Part shown: one piece after another, positions 42,399-50,631 of the stretch
Numbering within the stretch: position 1 is the stretch's first letter
Layout of the letters: every line of letters starts with the position of its first letter
From: Bacillus sp. X1(2014)
GTDB taxonomy: Bacteria; Bacillota; Bacilli; Bacillales_B; DSM-18226
Assembly: GCF_007678255.1 (NCBI RefSeq)
Contig: NZ_VEED01000004.1
Location: 298,769 to 362,768, forward strand
Direction: 5' to 3'
Length of the DNA stretch: 64,000 nt
Program-made: the position numbers and the translations under genes
The notes under the pieces: generated by a model
The model's input: only the letters and a program-made list of their open reading frames with translations
Databases searched by the model: none
What the model was told of the DNA's origin: nothing

Positions 42399-43079
42399 CT
42401 AAATTTTCCCACCTGGTAAAATTCCTTTAGCTTTGGCTTCATTTAACCAAGATGGGAATTCATTTAGTAACTGATTATACAATTCCTCATCAGTGGTTTT
42501 TTCGATATCTTTAATGTGAAAAAAGTTTGCATTATCGATATATCGTCCTTCCATAGTGTCCAATTTTTCTAAAACTTCAAAGTTGGAGTCACTGATACCA
42601 ACAAACTGCCAAAAAATCGGTTTTGTTGACGATTCAACTACTGGTTTCTTAATTGTTCTTTTACAGCCACCATCATTAATGAAAACAATAAAGGCGGGTT
42701 CCTTGGCCGGAGATTCTACCGTGTATTTTTGAATGACATCCTCCATAACAGGCGGTTCATCATTTCTTCCGAATTTATGTATTAAATCGTTAGCTAAAAT
42801 ATACTCTTCTACATAGTTGATAAAATCCTGTTCAGAAACTGATTTCAAACGAGAAAATTCATTATCATAAACCCAAATATCCAATAATCCATCATCATCA
42901 AATTGGCTAGCTACCGCAAGAATACGCTCCACAACTTTTTGAACCGTACCATTTTTGTATAAGTTTCTCATAGAACCTGAGATATCCAATACTAGACCAA
43001 CTCTAGAGACGACTTTCGTTAGCTTTTTCTTTTCTAATACAATACCGGCCGTTTTTTTCAATAGACTAATTGATGACAT
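42399..43079 (-). CDS. vWA domain protein, TerF-like
   Basis: A 226-residue von Willebrand factor A protein. The MIDAS metal site starts LVLDISGSMRNLY (DxSxS), and the second half contains AFIVFINDGGCKR and IFWQFVGISDSNFEVLEKLD, ending FPSWLNEAKAKGIL. This second half resembles the vWA of TerF and related tellurium-resistance/stress proteins. There is no signal peptide, so it is cytoplasmic. The ATG at 43079 follows TGGAGGG. It is solitary here, but TerC and TerD-TerB genes are in the same window. Biochemical role unknown. Confidence 0.82.
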   Translation of the reverse strand: MSSISLLKKTAGIVLEKKKLTKVVSRVGLVLDISGSMRNLYKNGTVQKVVERILAVASQFDDDGLLDIWVYDNEFSRLKSVSEQDFINYVEEYILANDLIHKFGRNDEPPVMEDVIQKYTVESPAKEPAFIVFINDGGCKRTIKKPVVESSTKPIFWQFVGISDSNFEVLEKLDTMEGRYIDNANFFHIKDIEKTTDEELYNQLLNEFPSWLNEAKAKGILPGGKI

Positions 43080-43230
43080 TATAAACCCTCCAATAACGAA
43101 ATGGTGCAAGAAAAGTAAACTGATTCTTCTATTATTATACTTTATTTCAAAAATATGTTAGAGTTTTCCACTAATTTAATTTATTATTTTATATTATAGG
43201 TTTAAAAAAATGACATGAAATGGATTTGAA

Positions 43231-43821
43231 ATGATGAAACATAAGAAAAGAGTGTTTGGATTGGCTGCTGTTCTGGTTATTCTAGGTTTGATTTATATTG
43301 GTTTTTTACAATTTAAAATTAGTCAATATAGTCATAAAGACGTTCCTAAAAATGCAGACTATTTGATTGTACTTGGGGCTAGGGTGAAAGGAACTGTCCC
43401 TTCCCTTGCGTTTGCGAGTAGAATTAATGCTGCCGCCGAATATTTAAAGAGAAACAAAGAAACAATTGTCATCGCTTCTGGTGGAAAGGGACCTGGTGAA
43501 GATATTTCTGAAGCGGAATCGATCAAGAGAGAACTGGTCGACCAGGGCATAAGCGAGGATCGGATTATTTTAGAAGATCAATCCACTGATACCTATGAAA
43601 ATATTAATTTTTCAAAAAAGCTAATTCCCAAGGGTGATAGGCTTGGACTGGTCGTGACAAATAATTTTCATCTCTACCGTGCCGTCTCCATTGCTCGAGA
43701 CTATGGCTTAACGGTACAGGGGCTCCCTGCAGAAACTCCATGGATTGCTGTGCCAAAGTCCTATTCACGCGAATATTTAGCGATTACAAAATATTATTTA
43801 AAGAAATTTATCCTAGACTAA
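43231..43821 (+). CDS. YdcF/SanA-like DUF218 membrane protein (ElyC/SanA family)
   Basis: A 196-residue protein with one N-terminal membrane helix and an outside DUF218 domain. Conserved parts are ADYLIVLGARVKGTVPSLAF, IVIASGGKGPGEDISEAESI and RIILEDQSTDTYENINFSKK, followed by VVTNNFHLYRA. Relatives act in cell-envelope integrity and vancomycin tolerance in enterobacteria (SanA, ElyC). The ribosome binding site is weak (GAAATGGATTTGAA). It stands alone, with a bidirectional hairpin after the stop. Confidence 0.9.
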   Translation: MMKHKKRVFGLAAVLVILGLIYIGFLQFKISQYSHKDVPKNADYLIVLGARVKGTVPSLAFASRINAAAEYLKRNKETIVIASGGKGPGEDISEAESIKRELVDQGISEDRIILEDQSTDTYENINFSKKLIPKGDRLGLVVTNNFHLYRAVSIARDYGLTVQGLPAETPWIAVPKSYSREYLAITKYYLKKFILD

Positions 43822-43832
43822 ATTTCAAAAAA

Positions 43833-43859
43833 CAAGAGTACTGTGCTTCAGTACTCTTG
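43833..43859. terminator. Bidirectional terminator between DUF218 and GNAT genes
   Basis: CAAGAGTACTG and CAGTACTCTTG form a perfect 11-bp stem between convergent genes, with A-rich and T-rich flanks. Confidence 0.8.
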
Positions 43860-43863
43860 GTTA

Positions 43864-44430
43864 TTAATCTTGGGTTGTCTTTGCATAAATACATGTATCT
43901 CGTAATTCTTTACCATCCGCTGAAAGTCCCTCATTCTGTAAAATCCCATCTAAGTGAAATCCTAGTCGTTCAGGAATAGCCCGGCTTTTGACATTATTAG
44001 AGTCGCAGCGGATTTCCACCCGATTTGCTTTAAGTTCGGTAAAGGCAAATTTAGTGATTGCGTGAGTTGCTTCGGTAATATACCCTTTACCGCTAAAGCG
44101 CGAATCAATCCAGTAACCAATCTCAAACTTTGGAATGCTCCAGTTAATTCTATGCAAACCTGATGAACCAATGAATTCCCCTGTTTCTCTATTAAAAATA
44201 TGTAGCCTTAAATCCTCACGTCTGAAAAACTTAGCGTGTGCATCACGCATATTTATTTCAACTTCTTCCTCTGTTTGCTCGCGTTGGGCCCAAGGCATCC
44301 ATTCTTTTAGTTCAGTTAAAGAGGCCTGCATGGCTTGGTAGACAGCTTTACCATCTCCGGGTAAAGGCTTGCGTATTAGTAATCTCTCTGTGTAAAACTC
44401 TTCTGCAAAGTCTAATAGTATTGGTTTCAT
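43864..44430 (-). CDS. GNAT acetyltransferase, RimJ/RimL type
   Basis: A 188-residue N-acetyltransferase of the RimJ/RimL group. It shows TERLLIRKPLPGDGKAVYQAM at the N-terminus, GSSGLHRINWSIPKFEIGYW, the acetyl-CoA loop FSGKGYITEATHAITKFAF and NRVEIRCDSNNVKSRAIPER LGF. The substrate may be a protein N-terminus or an antibiotic-like amine; it cannot be told. AGGGGGAC precedes the ATG. It is solitary, with a repeat-filled gap upstream. Confidence 0.92.
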   Translation of the reverse strand: MKPILLDFAEEFYTERLLIRKPLPGDGKAVYQAMQASLTELKEWMPWAQREQTEEEVEINMRDAHAKFFRREDLRLHIFNRETGEFIGSSGLHRINWSIPKFEIGYWIDSRFSGKGYITEATHAITKFAFTELKANRVEIRCDSNNVKSRAIPERLGFHLDGILQNEGLSADGKELRDTCIYAKTTQD

Positions 44431-44510
44431 AATCTTGTCCCCCTTCTGAATTTAAAATATTCGCTGCTGATTTTGTAATTCCTTTTTCAAAAAAAATTAC
44501 CTTAGAATGG

Positions 44511-44735
44511 ATTCGCTGATTGGATGGGAAAATTCGCCGATTGATTAGGAAGATTCGCTGATAGAATATTGGAATTCGCCGATAGAATCATTAAATTCGC
44601 TGATAGGAAATTCCGCTGATTAGCTTGCCGAAAAAAATTAGCTCATTTAACTGAGAAATTTGCTCATAAGACCATCAAATTCGCTCATTGAATTGAAAAA
44701 TCCGCCCATTGATTCCAAAAATTAGCTAAATACCC
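44511..44735. repeat. Degenerate repeat array with strict 21-bp period
   Basis: Units start with ATTCGC/ATTAGC-type hexamers at 44511, 44532, 44553, 44574, 44595, (44616 slipped), 44637, 44658, 44679, 44700 and 44721. The consensus is about ATTCGCTGATnGAnnnnnnAA. Half the positions vary, yet the 21-bp phase is kept over 225 bp. No reading frame is open through it. It occupies most of the 370-bp gap between the GNAT and proS genes. Confidence 0.9.
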
Positions 44736-44761
44736 TAATATTGCCCCAATACGGCACTAAA

Positions 44762-44790
44762 AAGGACTCTTCCCATCAAGGAAGAGCCCA
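44762..44790 (-). terminator. Terminator of proS
   Basis: GGGCTCTTCCTTG and GGAAGAGTCC form the stem on the minus strand, followed by TTTTTAGTG. Confidence 0.83.
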
Positions 44791-44803
44791 AGAATTGCTA
44801 TTA

Positions 44804-46234
44804 TTAGTATGCTTTTGCCCAATAAACCATCTTGTCTGCATCTTTTCCACAGCAGACACACTTATCCGATACCTGTTCTTGCTCAAATGGGATACATCTT
44901 GATGTTGCCCCAGTATCTTCTTTGATTTTTTCCTCACACGCTAAATCGCCGCACCACATAGCCTTAATGAAACCAGGCTTAGCTTCAAGCGACTCTTTTA
45001 ACTCGCCTAGAGTTAAGGCAACTGATGTTCTTTCTTCACGGTGATTCAGTGCTTTATTATACAAATTGGTTTGAATTTCATCTAATAACTCAACAAGCTT
45101 TGTTTCTAATTGATCTAGTGGAACGAACACTTTTTCTAAAGTATCACGTCTTACTAAAACCACTTGCTTATTTTCAATATCTTTAGGTCCAACTTCTAGA
45201 CGAACTGGTATACCTTTCATTTCGTATTCATTGAACTTCCAGCCTGGCTTTTTATCGCTGGCATCAATATCTACACGAGCAACTTTACCAAGGGACGTTT
45301 TCAAATCATATGCAAAATCAAGCACGCCTTCTTTATGCTGTGCAATTGGCACAATCATCACTTGTGTTGGTGCTGCTTTTGGTGGAATTACCAAACCACG
45401 GTCGTCGCCGTGTACCATGATTAAGGCACCGATAATTCTCGTTGTAAAACCCCAAGACGTTTGATGCACATACTGAAGCTTACCTTCTTTGTCCGTGTAC
45501 TGAATGTTAAAGGCCTCAGCGAAACCTGTACCAAAGTGGTGGGATGTACCAGACTGTAATGCTTTTCCATCATGCATTAAGCTTTCAATGGTAAACGTAG
45601 CTTTCGCACCAGCAAACTTTTCTTTTTCCGTCTTTTGTCCTTTTACAACCGGAATCGCAAGGATTTCTTCACAGACAGCGGCATAAACGTTTAGCATTTT
45701 AATTGTTTCTTCCATTGCGTCTTCGTCAGTCGCATGGGCAGTATGCCCTTCCTGCCATAAAAACTCTAATGTCCGAAGGAATGGACGAGTTGTTTTTTCC
45801 CAACGGACAACGTTTGCCCATTGGTTATAGAGCTTAGGCAGATCACGGTATGAATGAATGATGTTGCTATAATGCTCACAGAAAAGAACCTCTGATGTTG
45901 GACGAACAACTAATCGTTCTGCTAATGGTTCTGATCCGCCATGTGTAACCCATGCCACTTCAGGTGCAAAACCTTCGACATGGTCTTTTTCTTTTTGAAG
46001 CAAGCTTTCAGGAATAAACAATGGCATATAAACATTTTCATGCCCCGTTTCTTTAATACGACGATCGAGCTCATTTTTTATATTATCCCATAAAGCATAG
46101 CCATACGGGCGGATAATCATTGAACCACGCACACTTGAATAATCGATTAAATCAGCCTTTGTGACGACATCTGTATACCACTGGGCGAAATCATCGTCCA
46201 TTGCCGTAACATCTTTTACAAATTCTTTTGCCAT
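44804..46234 (-). CDS. proS: Prolyl-tRNA synthetase, archaeal/eukaryotic (short) type
   Basis: It charges tRNA-Pro with proline. At 476 residues it is the short type, not the 560-570-residue bacterial type with an inserted editing domain. Class II motifs are visible: motif 2 in [22 protein letters not shown] and motif 3 in [20 protein letters not shown]. The anticodon-binding domain includes VPIAQHKEG and the C-terminal zinc-type domain ends [18 protein letters not shown] with further cysteines ([13 protein letters not shown]). The upstream T-box controls it by uncharged tRNA-Pro. The start is ATG with AGGTGT upstream. Confidence 0.95.
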   Translation of the reverse strand: MAKEFVKDVTAMDDDFAQWYTDVVTKADLIDYSSVRGSMIIRPYGYALWDNIKNELDRRIKETGHENVYMPLFIPESLLQKEKDHVEGFAPEVAWVTHGGSEPLAERLVVRPTSEVLFCEHYSNIIHSYRDLPKLYNQWANVVRWEKTTRPFLRTLEFLWQEGHTAHATDEDAMEETIKMLNVYAAVCEEILAIPVVKGQKTEKEKFAGAKATFTIESLMHDGKALQSGTSHHFGTGFAEAFNIQYTDKEGKLQYVHQTSWGFTTRIIGALIMVHGDDRGLVIPPKAAPTQVMIVPIAQHKEGVLDFAYDLKTSLGKVARVDIDASDKKPGWKFNEYEMKGIPVRLEVGPKDIENKQVVLVRRDTLEKVFVPLDQLETKLVELLDEIQTNLYNKALNHREERTSVALTLGELKESLEAKPGFIKAMWCGDLACEEKIKEDTGATSRCIPFEQEQVSDKCVCCGKDADKMVYWAKAY

Positions 46235-46262
46235 GTTTGATACACCTCATTATTTTATTAAA

Positions 46263-46480
46263 TACAAAAAGGCCTTGATCCTAAAAAGGGACCATGGCCT
46301 GGCGGTACCACCCTAAATTCATAAAGCAAAAATTGCTCTATACACTTTCCTTGATAACGGACATGATCCGCATGTATCTTCAAATTCGATACAGAACTCA
46401 GGAGGCAGGTTCAAATGACCGTCTTAAGAAACCTTACACCAATGGTTTCCTCTCTTGGTAAGACTATTTCAATTTACTAA
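46263..46480 (-). ncRNA. T-box leader of proS
   Basis: On the minus strand the conserved T-box AGGGTGGTACCGCCAGGCC lies at 46295-46314. It is followed by a terminator stem GGCCATGGTCCC.../...GGATCAAGGCC and TTTTTGTATT. Upstream, AGAGAGGAAACC and a specifier-stem region GAACCTGCCTCC contain a proline codon (CCT or CCC in frame choice), which fits the gene. Specifier identity needs folding. Confidence 0.93.
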
Positions 46481-46652
46481 TCCCCGTCATAGTTTCAATA
46501 GTATTTTTGAAAATTATATATTTGAAAATGAAAAAAGTCAATTTTTTTTATGGAATATTTTTCTGATGTCAACAAATTATCTTCTTATTCACTTTAAACT
46601 AGTGTATAAATCGGTTAAAATGCTAGTAATTAGAAAAAATGGGGTGGTTTCC

Positions 46653-46784
46653 ATGGAAAAAGAAAAAGATGATCTCCAACAAAAGGAAGAAGAGAAAGAA
46701 TTTTTGCTTGAATATATCAAGATGCAAAATGAGGCCATGAAACGGATTTATAAAAATACCCTTGATAACGAAAAAAAGAAATAA
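46653..46784 (+). CDS. Small charged helical protein, 43 residues
   Basis: The ATG at 46653 follows GGGGTGG. The product is almost entirely charged and helical: MEKEKDDLQQKEEEKEFLLE then YIKMQNEAMKRIYKNTLDNE and a KKK end. It has no membrane segment or cysteine. The longer upstream frame crosses the divergent T-box promoter region and is unlikely. I do not recognise it. Support is the ribosome binding site and the coding-like composition only. Confidence 0.52.
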   Translation: MEKEKDDLQQKEEEKEFLLEYIKMQNEAMKRIYKNTLDNEKKK

Positions 46785-46938
46785 ATTCACTTCCCAATAT
46801 AATCCACCTGACTTATCTTACCTCAACAATTTTCATAAAACGTTCATATTAATCACTGAATCTACAAATTTAAATCAGTTATTTGCATTTATAATACTCT
46901 TATGTTGTTAATCATTCACACGTAAGAGGAGACTAAAA

Positions 46939-47832
46939 ATGAATATATTTGCGATCATTACGGCAATTATAGTTGCCACTGGAACCGGATATTCCATCTA
47001 TTCTGTTTACCGTCATAAAAATAAACTAGCTAATACCTCTGGAACGATGATTAGTATGGTCATTTCGGTAATTACAGGTTTACTGACGGGCAGTATCATT
47101 GGCATCATTTCAGGTGAGATATTTCTAGTAGTCGGGGTCAGTATGATTATCGGTTTTGTCGTAGGCTTCTTAGCGGGCCACCCAGTCGGGATTTTAGCTA
47201 TCTTAATGGGCTCTATTTCTGGTTTAATGGGCGGAATCATCGGTGCCATCCTTGGTGCATTTATTCAATTTATTAATCCAACGATTCTACTAGGAATCTT
47301 GTTAGGATTCTATATCCTTATTATCGGATTCGTGATTATGTATATTTTCGTAGAATCCAATAATAAATTATCCCTTGATACACAGGAACTTTCTCCATTT
47401 GCAATCATCGCCGGGGGAGTTGTGCTGGTATCACTATTTCTGTTTATGTATAGCAGTGATATGGTCGAAATTCCTGGTCAAAGTAAATCGACCCAAACAG
47501 AAACTTCCCAAGCTGCTGTAAGTCAAGAAGTTCCCAAAACGGAAGTGGATGTAACGAAGGATAGTAAACCGCTTGTTAAGATGGAGGTCACCACACAAGG
47601 GTATACCCCAAATGTCATTCGCGTCAAAAAAGGTGTTCCGGTTGAACTAGAAATAAACAACCCGCTTGATAGTACGAATTGTATTTCCACCTTTATGATT
47701 CCTGATTTTAATATTAACAATGTCAACTTAAAAACGGGTACTACAAAACTAACTTTTACTGCTGATCATTCAGGAGAATACACCTTTAGCTGTGGAATGC
47801 AAATGTTTAAAGGGACGATAATTGTAGAATAA
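46939..47832 (+). CDS. Multi-pass membrane protein with C-terminal cupredoxin domain
   Basis: A 297-residue protein. Six hydrophobic segments fill residues 1-172 and are rich in glycine (for example GSISGLMGGIIGAILGAF). A 40-residue polar linker follows, then a cupredoxin-like domain (about 212-297), which should face outside. The domain ends in DHSGEYTFSCGMQMFKGTII; Cys248, Cys285, Met287 and Met289 are likely copper ligands. GAGGAG precedes the ATG. A role in copper handling or electron transfer is inferred. No copper ATPase or regulator is adjacent. Confidence 0.8.
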   Translation: MNIFAIITAIIVATGTGYSIYSVYRHKNKLANTSGTMISMVISVITGLLTGSIIGIISGEIFLVVGVSMIIGFVVGFLAGHPVGILAILMGSISGLMGGIIGAILGAFIQFINPTILLGILLGFYILIIGFVIMYIFVESNNKLSLDTQELSPFAIIAGGVVLVSLFLFMYSSDMVEIPGQSKSTQTETSQAAVSQEVPKTEVDVTKDSKPLVKMEVTTQGYTPNVIRVKKGVPVELEINNPLDSTNCISTFMIPDFNINNVNLKTGTTKLTFTADHSGEYTFSCGMQMFKGTIIVE

Positions 47833-47841
47833 GCATGACAA

Positions 47842-47874
47842 AAAGCACACGAAATTCAATCGTGTGCTTTTACT
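47842..47874 (+). terminator. Terminator of the membrane-cupredoxin gene
   Basis: AAAAGCACACGA and TCGTGTGCTTTT flank AATTCAA, then ACTTTATT follows. It may serve both converging genes. Confidence 0.83.
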
Positions 47875-47882
47875 TTATTAAT

Positions 47883-48419
47883 TTATTCAATAAAGCTTTC
47901 TGCCTGCCGTTTCTTTCGCTTATTTTCGGCAGCGATAACTTTCATCGATAGATAGATTCCTGTTCCCGTTAAAATCATTAAAGCAACAGCCGTTAAATCT
48001 ATTAACCATTTTACATTTGTATTGCCAATTCTACCTTCATGAAGTCCACGGATGATTGACATAATCGAACCTTGCCCCATCCCTTGTCCACGAATTCCTT
48101 CAGGCAGGTTTCCATTTCCTCTAAAGCCGCGTTGCCCTTGGAACTGACCGTTTCCATTCTGACCATTAGCTTGTCCTTGAAATTGGCCGCTTTGCGGCCC
48201 AGAATTTTGTTGATTTCCTTGCTCAAAACCTCCGTTCATTCCTTGTGGACGCTGTCCTTGGTTAAACTGGCCTGGTTGGAAATTCCCCTTTCCCCCTTCG
48301 AGCTGTGTTTGTCCGATTAACCAAGGTTCATTCATTAACAGACCTGTCAACGACTCGATAAAGATGAAAATGGAAGCAATTAAGCCTATCCACAGATGTG
48401 CCTTTCTCGTACTCTTCAT
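47883..48419 (-). CDS. PepSY-associated membrane protein with Q/G/N-rich loop
   Basis: A 178-residue protein with two membrane helices: KAHLWIGLIASIFIFIESLT GLL at the N-terminus and LIDLTAVALMILTGTGIYLS near residue 150. This is the PepSY-associated TM arrangement. Between them lies an outside loop of about 85 residues rich in Q, G and N (for example FQPGQFNQGQRPQGMNGGFE). The ATG at 48419 follows AGGGAGAAG. It is the last gene of a four-gene unit, with its own TTAAG direct repeat. Function unknown; an accessory to the sensor kinase or adaptor is plausible. Confidence 0.8.
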   Translation of the reverse strand: MKSTRKAHLWIGLIASIFIFIESLTGLLMNEPWLIGQTQLEGGKGNFQPGQFNQGQRPQGMNGGFEQGNQQNSGPQSGQFQGQANGQNGNGQFQGQRGFRGNGNLPEGIRGQGMGQGSIMSIIRGLHEGRIGNTNVKWLIDLTAVALMILTGTGIYLSMKVIAAENKRKKRQAESFIE

Positions 48420-48495
48420 GTTAAGACTTCTCCCTTCAGTTTTCCATGTAAAAATCTTTGCTTGAATAATATCAAACACATTATGAAGGGGTTAC

Positions 48496-48513
48496 CTTAA
48501 GTTTTTCTTAAGA
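48496..48513 (-). promoter_or_regulatory. TTAAG direct-repeat operator before the PepSY gene
   Basis: Minus strand: CTTAAGAAAAACTTAAGG, two TTAAG boxes 11 bp apart, followed 9 nt later by CATAAT, a likely -10. OmpR-type regulators bind such repeats. The same boxes precede the adaptor gene at 51658. Confidence 0.65.
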
Positions 48514-48539
48514 AATAGATCTACCTTGATTTTTTTCAA

Positions 48540-48575
48540 AAAAAAACCCCAAAAATTAATTTTTTTGGGTTTTTG
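48540..48575 (-). terminator. Terminator at the end of the histidine kinase gene
   Basis: AAAACCCAAAAA and TTTTTGGGGTTTT form the minus-strand stem, with a run of T after it. The stop codon lies within the stem. Confidence 0.72.
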
Positions 48576-49827
48576 GAAAAATGATTTCAATTGTCGTTCC
48601 TTTACCGAGGGTGCTTTGCACCTTTGTCTTACCATGATGTTTCTCAATAATCCATTTTGCAATCGATAAACCGAGTCCAGTTCCTTCCGCAGCAGTCCTT
48701 GCCTTGTCACTTTGATAGAAACGGTCAAAGATTTTTGGAATATCATTTTCTGGAATTCCAATCCCGGTATCCTTTATTTTAAGGAAAATCGAAGAATGAT
48801 TCTGGGAACATGAAAGCAATATTTCCCCGCCTTCATTTGTATATTTCATGGCATTGTCTAATAATATGACGATTAATTGATGAATTCTTGCTTTATCTGC
48901 AAAAAACCGCACAGGTTCCGAATCTTGCAATTGAAGCGACTTTTCTTGATACAATGCAATTTCTTCGTATTGATGAAGAATTTCCTTCAACAAATCATCG
49001 AGTTGGAATTGTTCCTTTTTGACTTCAATTTGATCAGAGTCCGATCTCGCAAGTGTTAATAAGTTGGTCACTAATTTAGAAAGCCGTCTTGATTCAGTGG
49101 ATATCGTTGATACATCAATAATCCGATCCTGTATGGTGGCTTTTGGGGCCCGAAATAGGACTTCCGTTTTTGCCTGGATCACCGCTAATGGGGTTCTTAA
49201 CTCGTGCGAAGCATCGGATACAAATTCTGTCTGCTTCTGCCAAGCTTTTTTAATCGGTACTAATGCCTTTCCCGCTAAAAAATATCCTGACGCAACGGCA
49301 CAAATAATTCCAACACCCATACCAATTAACATAATTAACAAAAGTCTGTCCAATAATTCCTGTTCAGAGTTTACATTGCGAATGAATTGAACGGTTATTT
49401 TTCCTAATTGGGGATGTTCCACCTTAAAGGCAATATACCTAAAGGAAAAATCTTCAACATCCACATCCTTTAAAGTATTTAATTCTGTTGGCTGGATTAA
49501 CTTCTCATTACCTTCAAAAATGTCCGAATCTCGGTTTTGTTCCAACAACAGCTGATTGTCTTCATTCCAGATTAGGGTTAATATCCGTGGGTCTCGCCTA
49601 ATAAATTTTGGAAATTGTCCGCCATTCCCCCCATTACCTTCTCGTATTTCACCTGGTCCATCTGGCTGTTGTTGCAGATGTTCTATCGATTCGAGCAGTG
49701 ATTGGTTGACATCTTTATATAATTTATTATCTGTGTAAAAATAAATGACGGCCCCTAGTATACTAATAAGAACGATAAATACTAATGAATTTAGAAAGGT
49801 TAATTTAATAAGTGTTTGCCGAAACAT
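48556..49827 (-). CDS. Sensor histidine kinase
   Basis: A 423-residue membrane kinase. An N-terminal helix (residues about 10-32), an outside sensor of about 125 residues with a GNGGNGGQ-type loop, and a second helix (LLLIMLIGMGVGIICAVASG) lead to the cytoplasm. The phosphoacceptor H-box is FVSDASHELRTPLAVIQ, N-box LLDNAMKYTNEGG, G1 DTGIGIPENDI, and G2 GTGLGLSIAKWII. It follows the regulator gene by 8 nt. The ligand is unknown, but neighbours suggest envelope stress. Confidence 0.95.
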   Translation of the reverse strand: MFRQTLIKLTFLNSLVFIVLISILGAVIYFYTDNKLYKDVNQSLLESIEHLQQQPDGPGEIREGNGGNGGQFPKFIRRDPRILTLIWNEDNQLLLEQNRDSDIFEGNEKLIQPTELNTLKDVDVEDFSFRYIAFKVEHPQLGKITVQFIRNVNSEQELLDRLLLIMLIGMGVGIICAVASGYFLAGKALVPIKKAWQKQTEFVSDASHELRTPLAVIQAKTEVLFRAPKATIQDRIIDVSTISTESRRLSKLVTNLLTLARSDSDQIEVKKEQFQLDDLLKEILHQYEEIALYQEKSLQLQDSEPVRFFADKARIHQLIVILLDNAMKYTNEGGEILLSCSQNHSSIFLKIKDTGIGIPENDIPKIFDRFYQSDKARTAAEGTGLGLSIAKWIIEKHHGKTKVQSTLGKGTTIEIIFPKTQKN

Positions 49828-49835
49828 GTGAGCTC

Positions 49836-50507
49836 CTATTCTTCGTTCAACATATAGCCAACGCCGCGAATCGTTTTAATATCAGTATGATAGCCTGAAG
49901 GTTCTAATTTTTTACGGAGATGGTGCATGAATACCTCCACAATTGCGATGGTTGTATCTGAATCAAACCCCCACACCCGGTCATAGATTTGTTCTTTTGT
50001 GAGAATGGCTCCTTTATTTTGAATCAAATATTCTAACAGCTCGTATTGCTTTGCAGTCAGTTTGATCTGGTTGCCATTAACAACAATGTCTCTTTCCTTC
50101 CCTAACAATTCAATCCCGCGATACTGAATCGTTTGATTAGTTGTTAAGCTGCCGCTTCTTCTTAACAAGGCACGGATTCTCGCCTTTAATTCAGCAGCTT
50201 GGAAAGGCTTAACCAAATAATCATCTCCGCCGCTATCAAGTCCCTGAACACGATCTTCAAGCGAATCTCTTGCAGTAAGGAAAAGGACTGGTATTTTTAA
50301 GCCTTCCTTCCTAATAGTTCGTAACACTTCAAATCCATCAATCTCAGGGATCATTACATCCAATACAATCGCATCATGAATATTCTGCATCGCCATAAAC
50401 AATGCATCCTCACCATTCGAAGCTTGATCAACTTCAAACTCATCGGATAAAAGCTGAACGATTGATTCTAATAAAGGTAGATTATCTTCCACAACTAATA
50501 AGCGCAT
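49836..50507 (-). CDS. OmpR-family response regulator
   Basis: A 223-residue two-domain regulator. The receiver starts MRLLVVEDNLPLLESIVQLL with the phospho-aspartate in AIVLDVMIPEIDGFE and the switch lysine in GGDDYLVKPFQ. The C-terminal winged helix carries LTAKQYELLEYLIQNKGAIL and AIVEVFMHHLRKKLE...GVGYML. AGGAGAG precedes the ATG. Kinase gene follows at once. I expect it to bind the TTAAG repeats at 48496 and 51658. Confidence 0.96.
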   Translation of the reverse strand: MRLLVVEDNLPLLESIVQLLSDEFEVDQASNGEDALFMAMQNIHDAIVLDVMIPEIDGFEVLRTIRKEGLKIPVLFLTARDSLEDRVQGLDSGGDDYLVKPFQAAELKARIRALLRRSGSLTTNQTIQYRGIELLGKERDIVVNGNQIKLTAKQYELLEYLIQNKGAILTKEQIYDRVWGFDSDTTIAIVEVFMHHLRKKLEPSGYHTDIKTIRGVGYMLNEE

Positions 50508-50631
50508 TCTCTTTCTCTCCTAAGATCATATAAAAATAATTATAGCAAACATAGCAATCCTAACATACTATCTGATTGCTGTTTACCTTTCACTTAAACG
50601 AGGGACATTAAGAAGTGAAATTACCTCCCAC

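Noticed and set aside
42399..43079. MoxR-vWA type chelatase module
   Set aside because: There is no AAA+ partner gene next to it, and the C-terminal part resembles TerF-like vWA proteins instead.
44511..44735. CRISPR or coding heptapeptide repeat
   Set aside because: Although 21 bp equals seven codons, every frame has stops on both strands, and units lack a conserved repeat/variable spacer division.
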